This document shows, one piece after another, positions 36,243-46,183 of a DNA stretch of 64,000 bases. Below the pieces are notes generated by a model. The model was not told the origin of the DNA. It did not search any database and saw only the letters and a program-made list of their open reading frames with translations. The stretch is taken from assembly GCA_965230345.1 (NCBI GenBank), contig CBDDKR010000002.1, positions 1,426,001-1,490,000 of the forward strand, read 5' to 3'. The DNA is from JADKBO01 sp965230345. GTDB lineage: Bacteria; Bacteroidota; Bacteroidia; Chitinophagales; Saprospiraceae. How positions within the stretch are numbered: position 1 is the first letter of the stretch; each line of letters starts with the position of its first letter. A program made the translations under genes and the position numbers.

Positions 36243-36298
36243 ATAGAGTATAGCTAATGTTTTGACAAATATAACGTTTGAGACATAGAGTCAATGCT

Positions 36299-38768
36299 TT
36301 AATAAGGGCATGGACCTATTTCTGCCTTAAATTTGGACAATCGAGGTGCGAGAAAACCATCTTTGAGATCTATGTAATTACCTGCTCGATAGAATATATT
36401 TGTTCCCGGATCTGTACTGATTGTTGCTTGACTGGAGATCCAAGAATTGTACGAATGGTGTATTTCTCCTTTGGAATACCCACTGTGTAATATGGTAATA
36501 TTATCTTCGCAGGAAGAAATCAGGTTGGAGCGCCAAAGCCCTCTACCATAGGTTCCAGCAGCTATGGTTCCCTCGGTAGGATTGATGTATAGATCGGTTA
36601 CGGGTACAACAGGGAGAAAGTTGGAAAAATAGATCCAATCACCAATGTTATCGTCTCTATAAAACACCCCAATATCTGTTCCGATGTACATCCTGTCTAA
36701 ACCGCTTCCATCATCGTGATATTCAATAGACAGTACAGGGACATTGGGTAGAGAACCTGAAATATTTACCCAAGTATTATTGTCGCCTCCATCCAATGAT
36801 TCATATACTTTTGTCCCGTTATCGTAATTGCCTAATGTAACAATGACATGGTTACTATCGCTCGGATTTACGGCAATGTCTGTAATGAAATGATCTGGTA
36901 ACCCTTGACCAAGAGTAGTCCAACTCACAGCTGATTCAGGATGGGCTAAAGCATTGTCGGAACGATAGAATCGAAAGCCTTGAGATGCATATATTCTGTT
37001 ACGCCCATTTTTAGCCTGAGCTAAAACATTAAGGTTTCTTGGGTTTGAGGGTTCTGGAGTACCTATGGGTAACCAGGATCCCGATATACCTCCGAGCAAA
37101 GACCGAAGTATGGTGTCTTTACCCATGAATAATGCAATACGATTCGACGCATCCATAATCAAAGGAGTTTGCCAAGCACCCAATCCATTTGGCACAGCCA
37201 TAGTGGTGAAATTCTCGCCACCATCTGTACTTTTGTGTAGTCCTCCGAGTTGTGTCATCGCATATACAACGGAAGGATTGTCATAATCAACTATGGTCTC
37301 AAATCCATCCGCTATATATCCCAGTTTGAAAGAATCAGTTGCTGTTCGTCTTTGGATTCCATTGTCTTGGGCTCCGATATAGTACAACTCAGGATCAGGT
37401 TCATACCCACTGATTTGATAAATTTCGGTAATATTCAAACTTTTGGACAGGTCAGTCCAGGTCGATCCACCGTCTGATGATTTAATAAGTCCCCCATCCG
37501 AAGCCACATAGATGACTCCATTTTTGATTTGGATATCATGAATATCCGCATGATATGGCGCGGCCACTTGACTCCAAGTACCTGTGTATCCTTCATTTGT
37601 TGATTTAAATAGCCTTACTCCTCCTCCATAAAATTTATTGTAATCATTTGGATCTATTGCAAGCCCTATACAATAGTTGGCAAAGGCCCCTATAATATTT
37701 GTTACGGTGTCAGCCATAATCCATTGGTTACTACCTCCACCAGAACTAGAGTAATAGGTTCCTATTGATCCATCATTCCAATTTCCTGCCATGGCAGCAA
37801 CATAATTAGGATGGTTTGGGGTTACGGCCAATTCTATACGAGCGTTAAATGGTATTATATCAAAATCTGGATCGGTAATGATGTCCCAAGAATTACCAGA
37901 GTCTACAGATCGTATGATTTGATTACTACTTCCATAAATTACAGATGGATTTCCTGGTTTGAATTCAATATCAAAAATGGGTTGTGAAAATATTAGATTG
38001 CCCGTTTGCCAACCATTGGTAGTCTTGTGTATACCTTTATCGGATGCAATGTATTGTACATTGGGTGTCAATGGATGAATTAACAATTTGTAAGGAATGA
38101 ATGATGATGGAGGGACGAAGCCAGTTTGGGTCCAAGAGTTGCCACCATCTGTAGATCTCATGATTCCTATACTTGCAACTTTTGATTGAGTATGATAAGA
38201 ATTTGTACCAGGATCAGGATCACCGTCACCGGTTAATGCATAAATATCATTAGGGTTAAATGGATTTATTTCTAGATCGCAAAAAGAATTCAGCGCCAAA
38301 TGATCGGTCAACGGGACCCAGGAGTCCCCCCCCATTGATGGTTCTCCATATTCCTCCATTTGGTGTAGTTAAGTAGATGATCATATCATTGCTTGGATGA
38401 ATATCAATGCTGTTTACACGACCTTGGAAATTGGGAGAATTAGTTGTCCTTGGTCCTAGAAATGTCCATAATCCATGTGCATTTCTAGACTGATCTGGAT
38501 GAAGTCTTTTATACCTATTGTAAGCGTCATAATTCAGTCTATTTATATTCGGTATTTGTTTGTTCTCATCCAAGTGTCTTTCCAAAAACCATTTTTTTCG
38601 TTGGTATTGTTTGCTTGTTAAAATGGATCTTCCATCAGCAGTTAGATTTAACTCTTCTTCGTACTGTTCAATTTGACTTTTTTCGGGCAGGTCAAGATTT
38701 TGAGATTTGGCGAAATGTCCAAACAACAGGATAACGAATACTGCTATTGTTAAACCATACGATTTCAT
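36299..38768 (-). pseudogene. Secreted BNR/sortilin-like propeller protein, frameshifted at a G8 tract
   Basis: Two overlapping frames form one protein of about 822 residues. The 5' part (start 38768) has a Sec signal (TIAVFVILLFGHFAKSQ) and reads NGGIWRTINGG. The 3' part continues DSWVPLTDHLALNSF and holds many BNR-type repeats (STDGGENFTT, KSSDGGSTWTDLS, RSVDSGNSWD), as in sialidase/sortilin/photosystem-assembly-like propellers. It ends in a coathanger-like cap (YIDLKDGFLAPRLSKFKAEI). The frames join at eight C's on the plus strand (38326-38333); seven would restore the protein. This is either a recent frameshift, a slippage-controlled gene, or a sequencing error. Confidence 0.82.
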
Positions 38769-38816
38769 AATATTAGAACTTTTGATAAAGAGAAATTGGT
38801 GAGAAATAAGAAGACG

Positions 38817-40097
38817 TTATTTTCTGGTTTTTAACTCTTGGAGTTCGTTTTGAACAGATGTCAATTCATCATTTAATTGAATGATGTACAACGTCAGTTC
38901 TTCAATCTTTTCCATCATTTTTTTCTGCATATCACCTACAATTAGACCATCTTGTTGGATAGATTTAGCTGTGGGTATTCCAGGTAAATGATGGTTATGC
39001 TCGATGCTTTCTGACAATTCTTCTATGGACATAAGGTCATAAGATTGATCAAAAACATAATCTGGCCATGCCGAACTTAGATTGATCCGCAATTCTTCAG
39101 CGATTACCTTCCCATCAACAGCAACTTTGTACCCAGTTGCACCATTTATGGCACCCGAACCAATACGTAATTCGTTGGTTACATAGACATTTCCGTCTTT
39201 AAAGTATCCTGCCCAATTTACATTTCCGCCCCAAGCGGCACCATGGATTCCAATCCTTGTTCCAGCATTATTTGATCCCCAACCTGAACCAACTACACCT
39301 ATAGACGTCCCTCCAGATCCCTTTCCATCAGCTAAACCTCTTAGGCCTCTATGCCCACCATTGAAATTGGCACCAACGCCGTAACCGTCTGATGGATTTA
39401 CCGAACAATCTACGCCAGTAATTTGGAAATTTCCTATATAATTGGATTCTATGTTCAAAAGGTTTTGTGTACTGTTAGATCTGATGTGTAGCTTTCCTGT
39501 TGGGTTGGTATGATTTATTCCGATATTGCCATTTCCCATTATGGTTAGTCGATCACCTGCATTGGTGTTGTTCTTGAAGTAAAAATTTAAACGAGCATTA
39601 TTGGTAATCGTATCGGAATGAGCGGCAAGGTCCCAATAAGCATCAGGGTGTGCACTATTGTCAAATTTGACTCTTGTGTAATCATTTCCGATTTCTGTCA
39701 TTTTCAGTTGCGGAATTGTTAAGGTACTGTTGGAAGTGATATGCAACCTTCCAGAAGGATTGGTATTGTTTATACCGATATTGCCATTACCCATTATGGT
39801 TAGTCGATCACCTGCATTGGTGTTGTTCTTGAAGTAAAAATTTAAGCGTGAATTGGTTATTGTCGTATCAGCAAATGCAGCAAGATCCCAGTACGAAGTA
39901 GGATGAAGATTATTGTTGAATTTCAACCGTGTATAGTCATTTCCAATTTCCGTAAGTTTTAACTGTGGGGTCGTTAAAGTACTATTCGTAGTAATGTGTA
40001 ACCTCCCAGTAGGATTGGATTCGTTAATTCCTACATTTTGTCCAAATGTTATTGTTGATACAAGTAATAATGTTAAGAGTAAAGTTGTTTTCATCAT
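38817..40097 (-). CDS. Secreted repeat protein with C-terminal coiled coil (tail-fibre-like)
   Basis: 426 residues with a Sec signal (TTLLLTLLLVSTITFGQ). Residues 31-115 and 116-200 are two near-identical 85-residue repeats, each starting G-R-L-H-I and ending GNGNIGIN.TNP, followed by a third partial start GKLHI at 201. The middle is Gly-rich (GGHRGLRGLADGKGSGG). The C-terminus has an intramolecular-chaperone-like region (YDLMSIEELSESIEHNHHLPGIP) then a coiled coil from about 395. This is the layout of Bacteroidota surface proteins that resemble phage tail-fibre chaperone ends. It lies 48 bp downstream of nothing obvious and upstream of the BNR-like gene in the same direction. Confidence 0.7.
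   Translation of the reverse strand: MMKTTLLLTLLLVSTITFGQNVGINESNPTGRLHITTNSTLTTPQLKLTEIGNDYTRLKFNNNLHPTSYWDLAAFADTTITNSRLNFYFKNNTNAGDRLTIMGNGNIGINNTNPSGRLHITSNSTLTIPQLKMTEIGNDYTRVKFDNSAHPDAYWDLAAHSDTITNNARLNFYFKNNTNAGDRLTIMGNGNIGINHTNPTGKLHIRSNSTQNLLNIESNYIGNFQITGVDCSVNPSDGYGVGANFNGGHRGLRGLADGKGSGGTSIGVVGSGWGSNNAGTRIGIHGAAWGGNVNWAGYFKDGNVYVTNELRIGSGAINGATGYKVAVDGKVIAEELRINLSSAWPDYVFDQSYDLMSIEELSESIEHNHHLPGIPTAKSIQQDGLIVGDMQKKMMEKIEELTLYIIQLNDELTSVQNELQELKTRK
39498..40007 (-). repeat. Two tandem 255-bp coding repeats
   Basis: Units at 40007-39753 and 39752-39498 encode the same 85-residue module; a third start follows at 39497. Long stretches are identical at DNA level, for example cattatggttagtcgatcac at both 39538 and 39793. 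Copy-number change by recombination is plausible. Confidence 0.85.
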
Positions 40098-40406
40098 TCA
40101 AAAGATTTTTTCAAAGATGAAGTATAAAATCGATCGTGAAAACCATGAATGAGGCAATCGTAGGTATGGTTTATTCAATGGAAAGCATCTGAAAATGTAC
40201 TTAATACATACTTTTTCAAATGGCCTTTTTACAGATACCGTTGCGTAATTCAAATGAACCAATTACTCACTTATTGCCCTCATCGTGTCTAAAATTGCGT
40301 AAATTCATTCGATTATTTAATGGCAATGGTGAGTTACGTCAAAGGCTTGGTTTTTATTTTTTACATGATCTTAAAATTTGATTGTTCTACTTCGTATTGG
40401 TGTAAA
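40098..40406. other. Divergent intergenic region
   Basis: About 309 bp between the tail-fibre-like gene and the propeller kinase. No RNA gene or strong repeat seen; an in-frame extension of the kinase to 40320 is possible. Confidence 0.45.
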
Positions 40407-43400
40407 ATGAAATGCCTCCAAAGGAATATAGTTTTAAAGATCAGATTATTATGGTCTTTTTTGACATCTGTTCTATGGTTACGCAATATATCAGCTTTAA
40501 TACTCCTACTAAATTGTGTAGAAATAAGTGAAGCCCAATATCGAATTCAAGAGTACAATTTTACGAATGGATTGGATATTTCTGCCGTTAAGAATATCAT
40601 ACAAGATAAGAAAGGACATATTTGGCTAGGAAGTCATAATGGCTTGGTGCGATTTGATGGATTAGAATTTGTTTCTATGCTGCCTTTATTGGATGAGGTG
40701 AATGTCAAAGGCATGGAGGTCTCTGAGTTTGATATCGATTCAAAAGGACGGGTTTGGATGAGCTTTCTGGAAGGGGGGTTAGCAGTTTATGATCACGATC
40801 AACAGTCTTTTATTTCTAGGAATTATGAGCCACAAGATTCATTGAATTTTCCAAAATTATCAATCCTTCAAATAGAAATAGATTCTTCAAATGATTTGCT
40901 TTGGATGGTTTCAGTTTTAGAGGGCGTTTTTGTGATGGATCTGAATACTTTCAAAAGTAAAAAGGTATTGGACTTCAAAAAGCCATTTTTCGTAGTTGTT
41001 GATCCTCACAGGGCCAATACAATTTATGTGTCTTCTGCTGAGGGAACTTTTCGAGTTAATACAGAGACTCAGGAGAGAGCGTTGATTTATGAGTATACCT
41101 TACACAAGATGGAATTGGAAAAAGAGGTATTGTATGGTATGGATTGGTCTTCGACAATGCATCGATTGAATTTGGATTCAGGACAATACTCCACTATAGA
41201 TAAACGGAATGGAACGGTTAATAATGATCTAATAAAAATTGGAAATGAAGTATGGGCATCGGATAAGGAAGGATTATATAAGTTGGATTTTGAAGTAGGG
41301 AAAATGAAGTCAATTGACTTAGAAGGACTCAATAGTAAGGAAGTAGAAACGAATGCATACTTTGATATTCATGTCGATCATAAGGAGAATATTTGGGTAG
41401 GGACTGAAGAAGGTTTGATAGTCATACATCAAGATTTTCAAAAGTTGAATTGTTTGGAGGATTTATCCAATATCAGAATTACAGACATCGTTCCTAGCCA
41501 CCAAAATGACGTATTCTTGACCATTAGCTTTCATGACAATGTTATCCAAAAGGTAGATCTAAATCAAAATAAAGTTTATCAAATTGAAAATTCGACTGAA
41601 TTGAGAGGTCCATTGACAATTGAAAATGATTCGGCTACAACATGGATATTATTTTATAATGGACTTGGCTACATTGATGACAATAAAAGAATAGCCTCCT
41701 TTAATGATAAAGCTTTAGATGCGTTTTTTAAAGAAGGTGGAGTAGGTGATATGAAAGTAGACAAATCAGGTATCATCTGGATGATTAAGAAAGGCAATCC
41801 GAATTTGCTAGAGCTCAATAATGGCAAATTGCAAAAGCATCTTGTCCCAGAGTTAGGAAGTCATCATTTAAAAAATCTAAAATCAGATAGTTTGGGAGTA
41901 TGGATTGGGACCGAACGGGGCATTTGCAGGTTTGATATTCAGACGAGTCATATGCATTGGGTCAAGGTAGAAAATGATTTCAATAACATTGGGCAAGATC
42001 GAATTGAATATATGGATTTCGACGATGACAAATATCTATGGATCATGAGTTTGAAATATGGAGCATACAGAGCAAAGGTGAAAGATGCTGGTTTTGTACT
42101 TGAGATAGTGGATGGATTGAATCAAACCAATGGAATGGCCAATCATAGACCTTGGGATTTTTCGGTATACAAACCAGGTCAATTTGTTTTTGGCTCGAGT
42201 GGGGGATTGTCTGTTTTTGATAAAAATAAAAGAACGGCAAAGAGTTTTGGTCGTGTACATGGATTTCAGCATTCCAGATTAGAATCTAAATCTATAGGCA
42301 ATAGAGTTTTTGGGCTATCGTATGGATTGTGTTATTTTGATGATATTGATTTTTTTGAAGAAGAAGAACCACTGAAGGTTCAGCTATTCGCCAGTCTTTA
42401 TGGAGTAAGTGGAGATGGAATAGATTGGACAAATCTATCTTATGATCAAAATGATGTTTCGGTCAAATATCATGCGGTATCGATGACTTACCCAAGAACG
42501 GTCAAATATCGATATAGACTTCAGAAAGAGGAGGAATGGACCATAGTGGGGTATAATCATAGAGACATTTCATTTAGTGATTTATCTCATGGGACATACC
42601 ATTTCGAAATTCAAGCTAAGGATAGAGATACGGACTGGGGACCGAGTTCTTTATTAAAATTTCAGATCAAACCTCCTTTTTGGAAGACTTGGTGGTTCCT
42701 ATGCATTGCACTTTGTGTAATCGTCTTACCAATTATAATGTTTTATAGATACAGGGAGCAAAATTTGCGTCAGTTGGGTACAATGCAACAAAGGATGAAT
42801 GACTTGGAAAACGAAGCATTGCGCGCTCAAATGAACCCTCATTTTATTTTTAATTCTCTTAATTCTATTAAGTCCTACATCATTCATAATGATCGAGGTG
42901 CTGCAGCGGATTATTTGACGACGTTTGCTCAATTGATTCGATTCGTTTTGGAGAATAGCCGAGAACAATTTATATCGTTATGGCAAGAAAAACAAGCCCT
43001 TGATTTGTACATGGATATAGAAAATAGAAGGCTAAATGATAAGTTTGAAGTGCGTTGGTTTATTCATCCCAGTATAAACTTAAATCAAACTTTGATACCT
43101 CCCTTAAGTTTACAACCTTTTATAGAAAATGCCATATGGCATGGCTTTATGCATAAGAAAGGAGATTGTTTATTAAAAATTGAGTTGAATCGAATAGATG
43201 ATAAACTTAATATTGTGATTGAGGATAATGGTGTTGGTAGGGAAATAAGTAAAAGTATCGAACAGAAATATCAGAGAAAGAGATCCTTTGGAATCGCTGT
43301 TACAAGAGAGAGATTGGTATTTAAAAATAGAATAACTAAAGTCAATATTATGGATTTAAAAAACCAAAAGAACGAGGCTGCCGGAACAAAAGTGGAAATA

Positions 43401-43454
43401 GTAATGCCTCTTATTACAAAGGCAAAACAAGATGAGAATGAAGTCGGAGGATAG
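40407..43454 (+). CDS. Beta-propeller sensor histidine kinase (LytS-like)
   Basis: From the ATG at 40407 the protein has 1015 residues; an ATG at 40320 would add 29 residues ahead of the signal. A signal sequence (ISALILLLNCVEISEAQ) precedes two-component-regulator propeller blades of the type GHIWLGSHNGLVRFDG and ENIWVGTEEGLIV. A Y_Y_Y domain follows (RYRLQKEEEWTIVGYNHRDI), then one membrane helix (WWFLCIALCVIVLPIIMFY), then a PF06580 kinase: ALRAQMNPHFIFNSLNSIKS with the phosphorylated His, LQPFIENAIWHG and EDNGVGR. Propeller kinases of this type sense extracellular ligands, often glycans. The LytTR regulator gene overlaps its end by 23 bp. Confidence 0.9.
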   Translation: MKCLQRNIVLKIRLLWSFLTSVLWLRNISALILLLNCVEISEAQYRIQEYNFTNGLDISAVKNIIQDKKGHIWLGSHNGLVRFDGLEFVSMLPLLDEVNVKGMEVSEFDIDSKGRVWMSFLEGGLAVYDHDQQSFISRNYEPQDSLNFPKLSILQIEIDSSNDLLWMVSVLEGVFVMDLNTFKSKKVLDFKKPFFVVVDPHRANTIYVSSAEGTFRVNTETQERALIYEYTLHKMELEKEVLYGMDWSSTMHRLNLDSGQYSTIDKRNGTVNNDLIKIGNEVWASDKEGLYKLDFEVGKMKSIDLEGLNSKEVETNAYFDIHVDHKENIWVGTEEGLIVIHQDFQKLNCLEDLSNIRITDIVPSHQNDVFLTISFHDNVIQKVDLNQNKVYQIENSTELRGPLTIENDSATTWILFYNGLGYIDDNKRIASFNDKALDAFFKEGGVGDMKVDKSGIIWMIKKGNPNLLELNNGKLQKHLVPELGSHHLKNLKSDSLGVWIGTERGICRFDIQTSHMHWVKVENDFNNIGQDRIEYMDFDDDKYLWIMSLKYGAYRAKVKDAGFVLEIVDGLNQTNGMANHRPWDFSVYKPGQFVFGSSGGLSVFDKNKRTAKSFGRVHGFQHSRLESKSIGNRVFGLSYGLCYFDDIDFFEEEEPLKVQLFASLYGVSGDGIDWTNLSYDQNDVSVKYHAVSMTYPRTVKYRYRLQKEEEWTIVGYNHRDISFSDLSHGTYHFEIQAKDRDTDWGPSSLLKFQIKPPFWKTWWFLCIALCVIVLPIIMFYRYREQNLRQLGTMQQRMNDLENEALRAQMNPHFIFNSLNSIKSYIIHNDRGAAADYLTTFAQLIRFVLENSREQFISLWQEKQALDLYMDIENRRLNDKFEVRWFIHPSINLNQTLIPPLSLQPFIENAIWHGFMHKKGDCLLKIELNRIDDKLNIVIEDNGVGREISKSIEQKYQRKRSFGIAVTRERLVFKNRITKVNIMDLKNQKNEAAGTKVEIVMPLITKAKQDENEVGG

Positions 43455-44196
43455 AATATTAGCTGCATATTTGGACGATGAACAACATTGCATCGATACG
43501 TTAAAATGGGAGTTAGAAAGACATTGTCCTGAAGTAAGTCTTATTGCTTCTTGGACCGATCCAGAAGCAATGATGGAAGACATCAAGTCATTGGATATTG
43601 ATTTATTATTCTTAGATATTCATCTTCAGTCAACCAATGGTATAGAGTTTTTAAAACAGATAAGTCCTGTTGGGTTTAATGTTGTATTTGTTACGGCATT
43701 TGATAATTATGCTATACAGGCTTTTGAATTGAATGCTCAGAATTACTTACTCAAGCCAATTGTTGGGCACAAATTGAAAACTGCCATCCAGTATATTCGG
43801 TCCGAATCACAACCAAAATTGGATGCTACTACCTTTCAACAATTGAAAGAAGACTTAAAGCACGATATTAATAAAACGAAGAAGATTCCTTTTGCAATGC
43901 AAACGGGTATAGAATTTATCGATCCACAATCGATTACCTATGTTGAAGGAGATAACAATTACTCAAAAATATATCTTGAAGATAAATCCAAATTGATGGT
44001 TAGCAAGACATTAAGACATATTGAAGATTTGGTTAGTGATTATGCTTTTTTACGTATACATAAGTCGTATTTGATTAACCTTGCTTACATCAAAAGTTAC
44101 CATAAAAATGATGGTGGTTATGTCCAACTTATCGATGGAACTACTCTAAGGGTCAGTAGAGCTAAACGCGCTGTTCTCAACGATCTGTTTAAATAA
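43432..44196 (+). CDS. LytTR-family response regulator
   Basis: 254 residues. The receiver has DDEQHC, phosphoacceptor Asp in LLFLDIHLQS (about residue 62), VFVTAFDNYAIQAFE and NYLLKPI. The C-terminal LytTR DNA-binding domain reads IEFIDPQSITYVEGDNNYSK and LRIHKSYLINLAYI ... LRVSRAKR. ATGs at 43432 and 43438 both fit. The start overlaps the kinase gene, giving translational coupling and a cognate pair. Target genes are unknown; the surface-protein gene divergent from the kinase is a reasonable guess. Confidence 0.92.
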   Translation: MRMKSEDRILAAYLDDEQHCIDTLKWELERHCPEVSLIASWTDPEAMMEDIKSLDIDLLFLDIHLQSTNGIEFLKQISPVGFNVVFVTAFDNYAIQAFELNAQNYLLKPIVGHKLKTAIQYIRSESQPKLDATTFQQLKEDLKHDINKTKKIPFAMQTGIEFIDPQSITYVEGDNNYSKIYLEDKSKLMVSKTLRHIEDLVSDYAFLRIHKSYLINLAYIKSYHKNDGGYVQLIDGTTLRVSRAKRAVLNDLFK

Positions 44197-44228
44197 CAAA
44201 CTATTTGTTTCTAAAAGTTGACTACGAT

Positions 44229-45590
44229 TTATAGATGATATTGTAGTCCAACTTTCAAGAATAATGAAGAAAAATCCAAAGAATAGTCTTTCAATTTTTG
44301 CATAGATTTTTGTGATCGATATTCTGCACCCAATCCAAGTCCAATATTGTTCGTCAATGGAACAGCACTCCTAAGTCCAAGGGAAAAGAATAAATCTTGA
44401 TGATATATAGTATTTGTTCGACTGATCTTCTCAAGGGATTGGCTCCCATCTAAATAAAGACTTCCGTTATTCCCGTTTTGAACAATGTAATGTAACCCTA
44501 GATATGGACTTATGTTCCAATTAAACCATTTTGTGTTATATCCGACTGCTGAACTAAGCCCCAAGTATTGGTATTTTTGATACAATTGATAATTGGTTTG
44601 AGTCCAATTCTTTTTAAATCCAGTACCAGAGTCATTTGACGCATAGTTGACGTTAGTAATTATAGCATTTCCAGAATATTGATGCCATTCGTGGAATACT
44701 GCAAGGGAAAAGTCCCAATTTTTAACTTGTTTTCGAATACCTAGTTCAAGTAAATAGGAAGAGTGAAATTGATTGAAAGAGTCAATCGATATAGAAGATT
44801 CACTATTAAGTGTAGATTTGGATGAAATGTTTGTACCATATCCAAAGTTAGAATAAAAGCTCCAAGTAGATGTTTTTTTTGTTAAGGGAACAATGCTATA
44901 CAGTGTTGAAGACATGCTTTCATCCATTTGGAATTGATAATCGCAGTAAAGTTCAAGACTAGGAATGCTTCCGAGCAAATGAATGATTTTGGGTGTTTCA
45001 TTTAAAGACTTATGTTGTTTAACCTCTTTCGAATTTTGTGGTATCTGTACAGCAACGTTATTCGTGGAATTAAGGATTTTGGTGTCACTTTGATTTTTTT
45101 CTTGAGTTTCCTGATCTGTATTGTATTCTTTAATTTGTTGATGCGATGATGAAATAGGTAGATTATTATACTTAACTAAAGAAGGTTTAGTCTTTATATG
45201 ATCAATGTTTTCCCTTCTAACCGTAGTTGTTGTGGGTAAAGTCTTTCCATTTTGTTTAAGGATAAAGGTTTCATTGGAATTATATGCGATTGTTGGTTTA
45301 TTCGTTGATGAATTGGTATTGTGATGAGATAATTGATCACTAGTATTAATTGAATCTTGCTTTGATCCAGAGAGGGGTTCATTTATAGCTGGAGTTAATG
45401 ATATCTGAGTATTGGATTGAACGTCTTTTTCAAAGTTATAAAATAAAGCTAATCCCAGAATGGTTATGGTAATCAAACCAAGAGTTAGTTTGTGAATGGA
45501 GGTTCGGGAGATTTTATTAGGAACAGGCATTCTATCATCTTTTACGATGTTTTCCCAGATTTTTTCTTTATTAAATTCATTATAATTCAT
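44229..45590 (-). CDS. Membrane protein with N-terminal anti-sigma-like region and C-terminal beta-barrel
   Basis: 453 residues. The first 33 residues are cytosolic (NKEKIWENIVKDD), followed by one membrane helix at about 34-52 (KLTLGLITITILGLALFY). A low-complexity Ser/Thr/Asn/Gln linker of about 150 residues comes next. The last 230 residues are amphipathic beta strands ending in aromatic residues (LELGIRKQVKNWDFSLAVFH ... SLFLKVGLQYHL), as in outer-membrane barrels. It is 12 bp after an ECF sigma gene, the standard place for an anti-sigma factor. One chain that could touch cytosol, periplasm and outer membrane is unusual. Anti-sigma activity is an inference from context. Confidence 0.68.
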   Translation of the reverse strand: MNYNEFNKEKIWENIVKDDRMPVPNKISRTSIHKLTLGLITITILGLALFYNFEKDVQSNTQISLTPAINEPLSGSKQDSINTSDQLSHHNTNSSTNKPTIAYNSNETFILKQNGKTLPTTTTVRRENIDHIKTKPSLVKYNNLPISSSHQQIKEYNTDQETQEKNQSDTKILNSTNNVAVQIPQNSKEVKQHKSLNETPKIIHLLGSIPSLELYCDYQFQMDESMSSTLYSIVPLTKKTSTWSFYSNFGYGTNISSKSTLNSESSISIDSFNQFHSSYLLELGIRKQVKNWDFSLAVFHEWHQYSGNAIITNVNYASNDSGTGFKKNWTQTNYQLYQKYQYLGLSSAVGYNTKWFNWNISPYLGLHYIVQNGNNGSLYLDGSQSLEKISRTNTIYHQDLFFSLGLRSAVPLTNNIGLGLGAEYRSQKSMQKLKDYSLDFSSLFLKVGLQYHL

Positions 45591-45602
45591 ACCCCATATT
45601 CT

Positions 45603-46160
45603 TTATAAATTAATTCCTATTCTATTCATATCGTTTTTTAAAAGCGTCTTGGCTCTAGTCAAATAGACTCTAGAAGTACTTGGACTAATACCAAGTTGAA
45701 TGCTGATCTTTTTATGTTCCATACCATGAATGACAGCCATTTCGAACACCTTTTTATACATATCAGGCAATCTTTTAATAGAATCTAGGATCAATTGAAT
45801 TTCGAAATCGTCTTTAAATTCTATTTCGACATAAAATTTCTCACTTACTTCGGTCAGTCCAGCGATTATCGTTTTGTTGTACTTGGACTGTAAAAAATTT
45901 ATGGTGAGCCTTTTGGCAATTATAGAAGACCAAGTATAGATGCTGCTCTTTTGAATATCATAGTTGGTTATATGGTTAAAGATTTTGATGAAGGTTTCTT
46001 GGATTAAGTCTTCAACTTCTTGCTTGGCCAAATTGTGTGCAGTTATGGACTTAACTACATTAGGGAATAATAGGTCATAAAGCCTCCTTTGATAGGAGCG
46101 ATCAAGGGCTATACAGCCTTTTATGATCGTTGTTAATTCTTTATGACCTATTTCTTTCAA
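45603..46160 (-). CDS. ECF-type RNA polymerase sigma factor
   Basis: 185 residues with sigma region 2 (VEDLIQETFIKIFNHITNYD ... SSIYTWSSIIAKRL) and region 4 helix-turn-helix (MEHKKISIQLGISPSTSRVYLTRAKTLL). It belongs to the sigma-70 ECF class and would direct polymerase to a small regulon. There is no ATG; the TTG at 46160 gives the expected N-terminus, although the frame stays open farther upstream into the preceding gene. It lies 23 bp after a lipoprotein gene and 12 bp before the membrane/barrel protein, so the three form an operon. Confidence 0.88.
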   Translation of the reverse strand: MKEIGHKELTTIIKGCIALDRSYQRRLYDLLFPNVVKSITAHNLAKQEVEDLIQETFIKIFNHITNYDIQKSSIYTWSSIIAKRLTINFLQSKYNKTIIAGLTEVSEKFYVEIEFKDDFEIQLILDSIKRLPDMYKKVFEMAVIHGMEHKKISIQLGISPSTSRVYLTRAKTLLKNDMNRIGINL

Positions 46161-46183
46161 ATTAATTGATCTACTCAGTGCGA

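Noticed and set aside
38817..40097. Prophage tail fibre
   Set aside because: The C-terminus resembles fibre chaperones, but the protein has a Sec signal and no phage structural, lysis or integrase genes are nearby.
44197..44228. Short aacaaa/tttgtt stem after the LytTR gene as terminator
   Set aside because: The stem is only six weak pairs with no T run; too little to claim.
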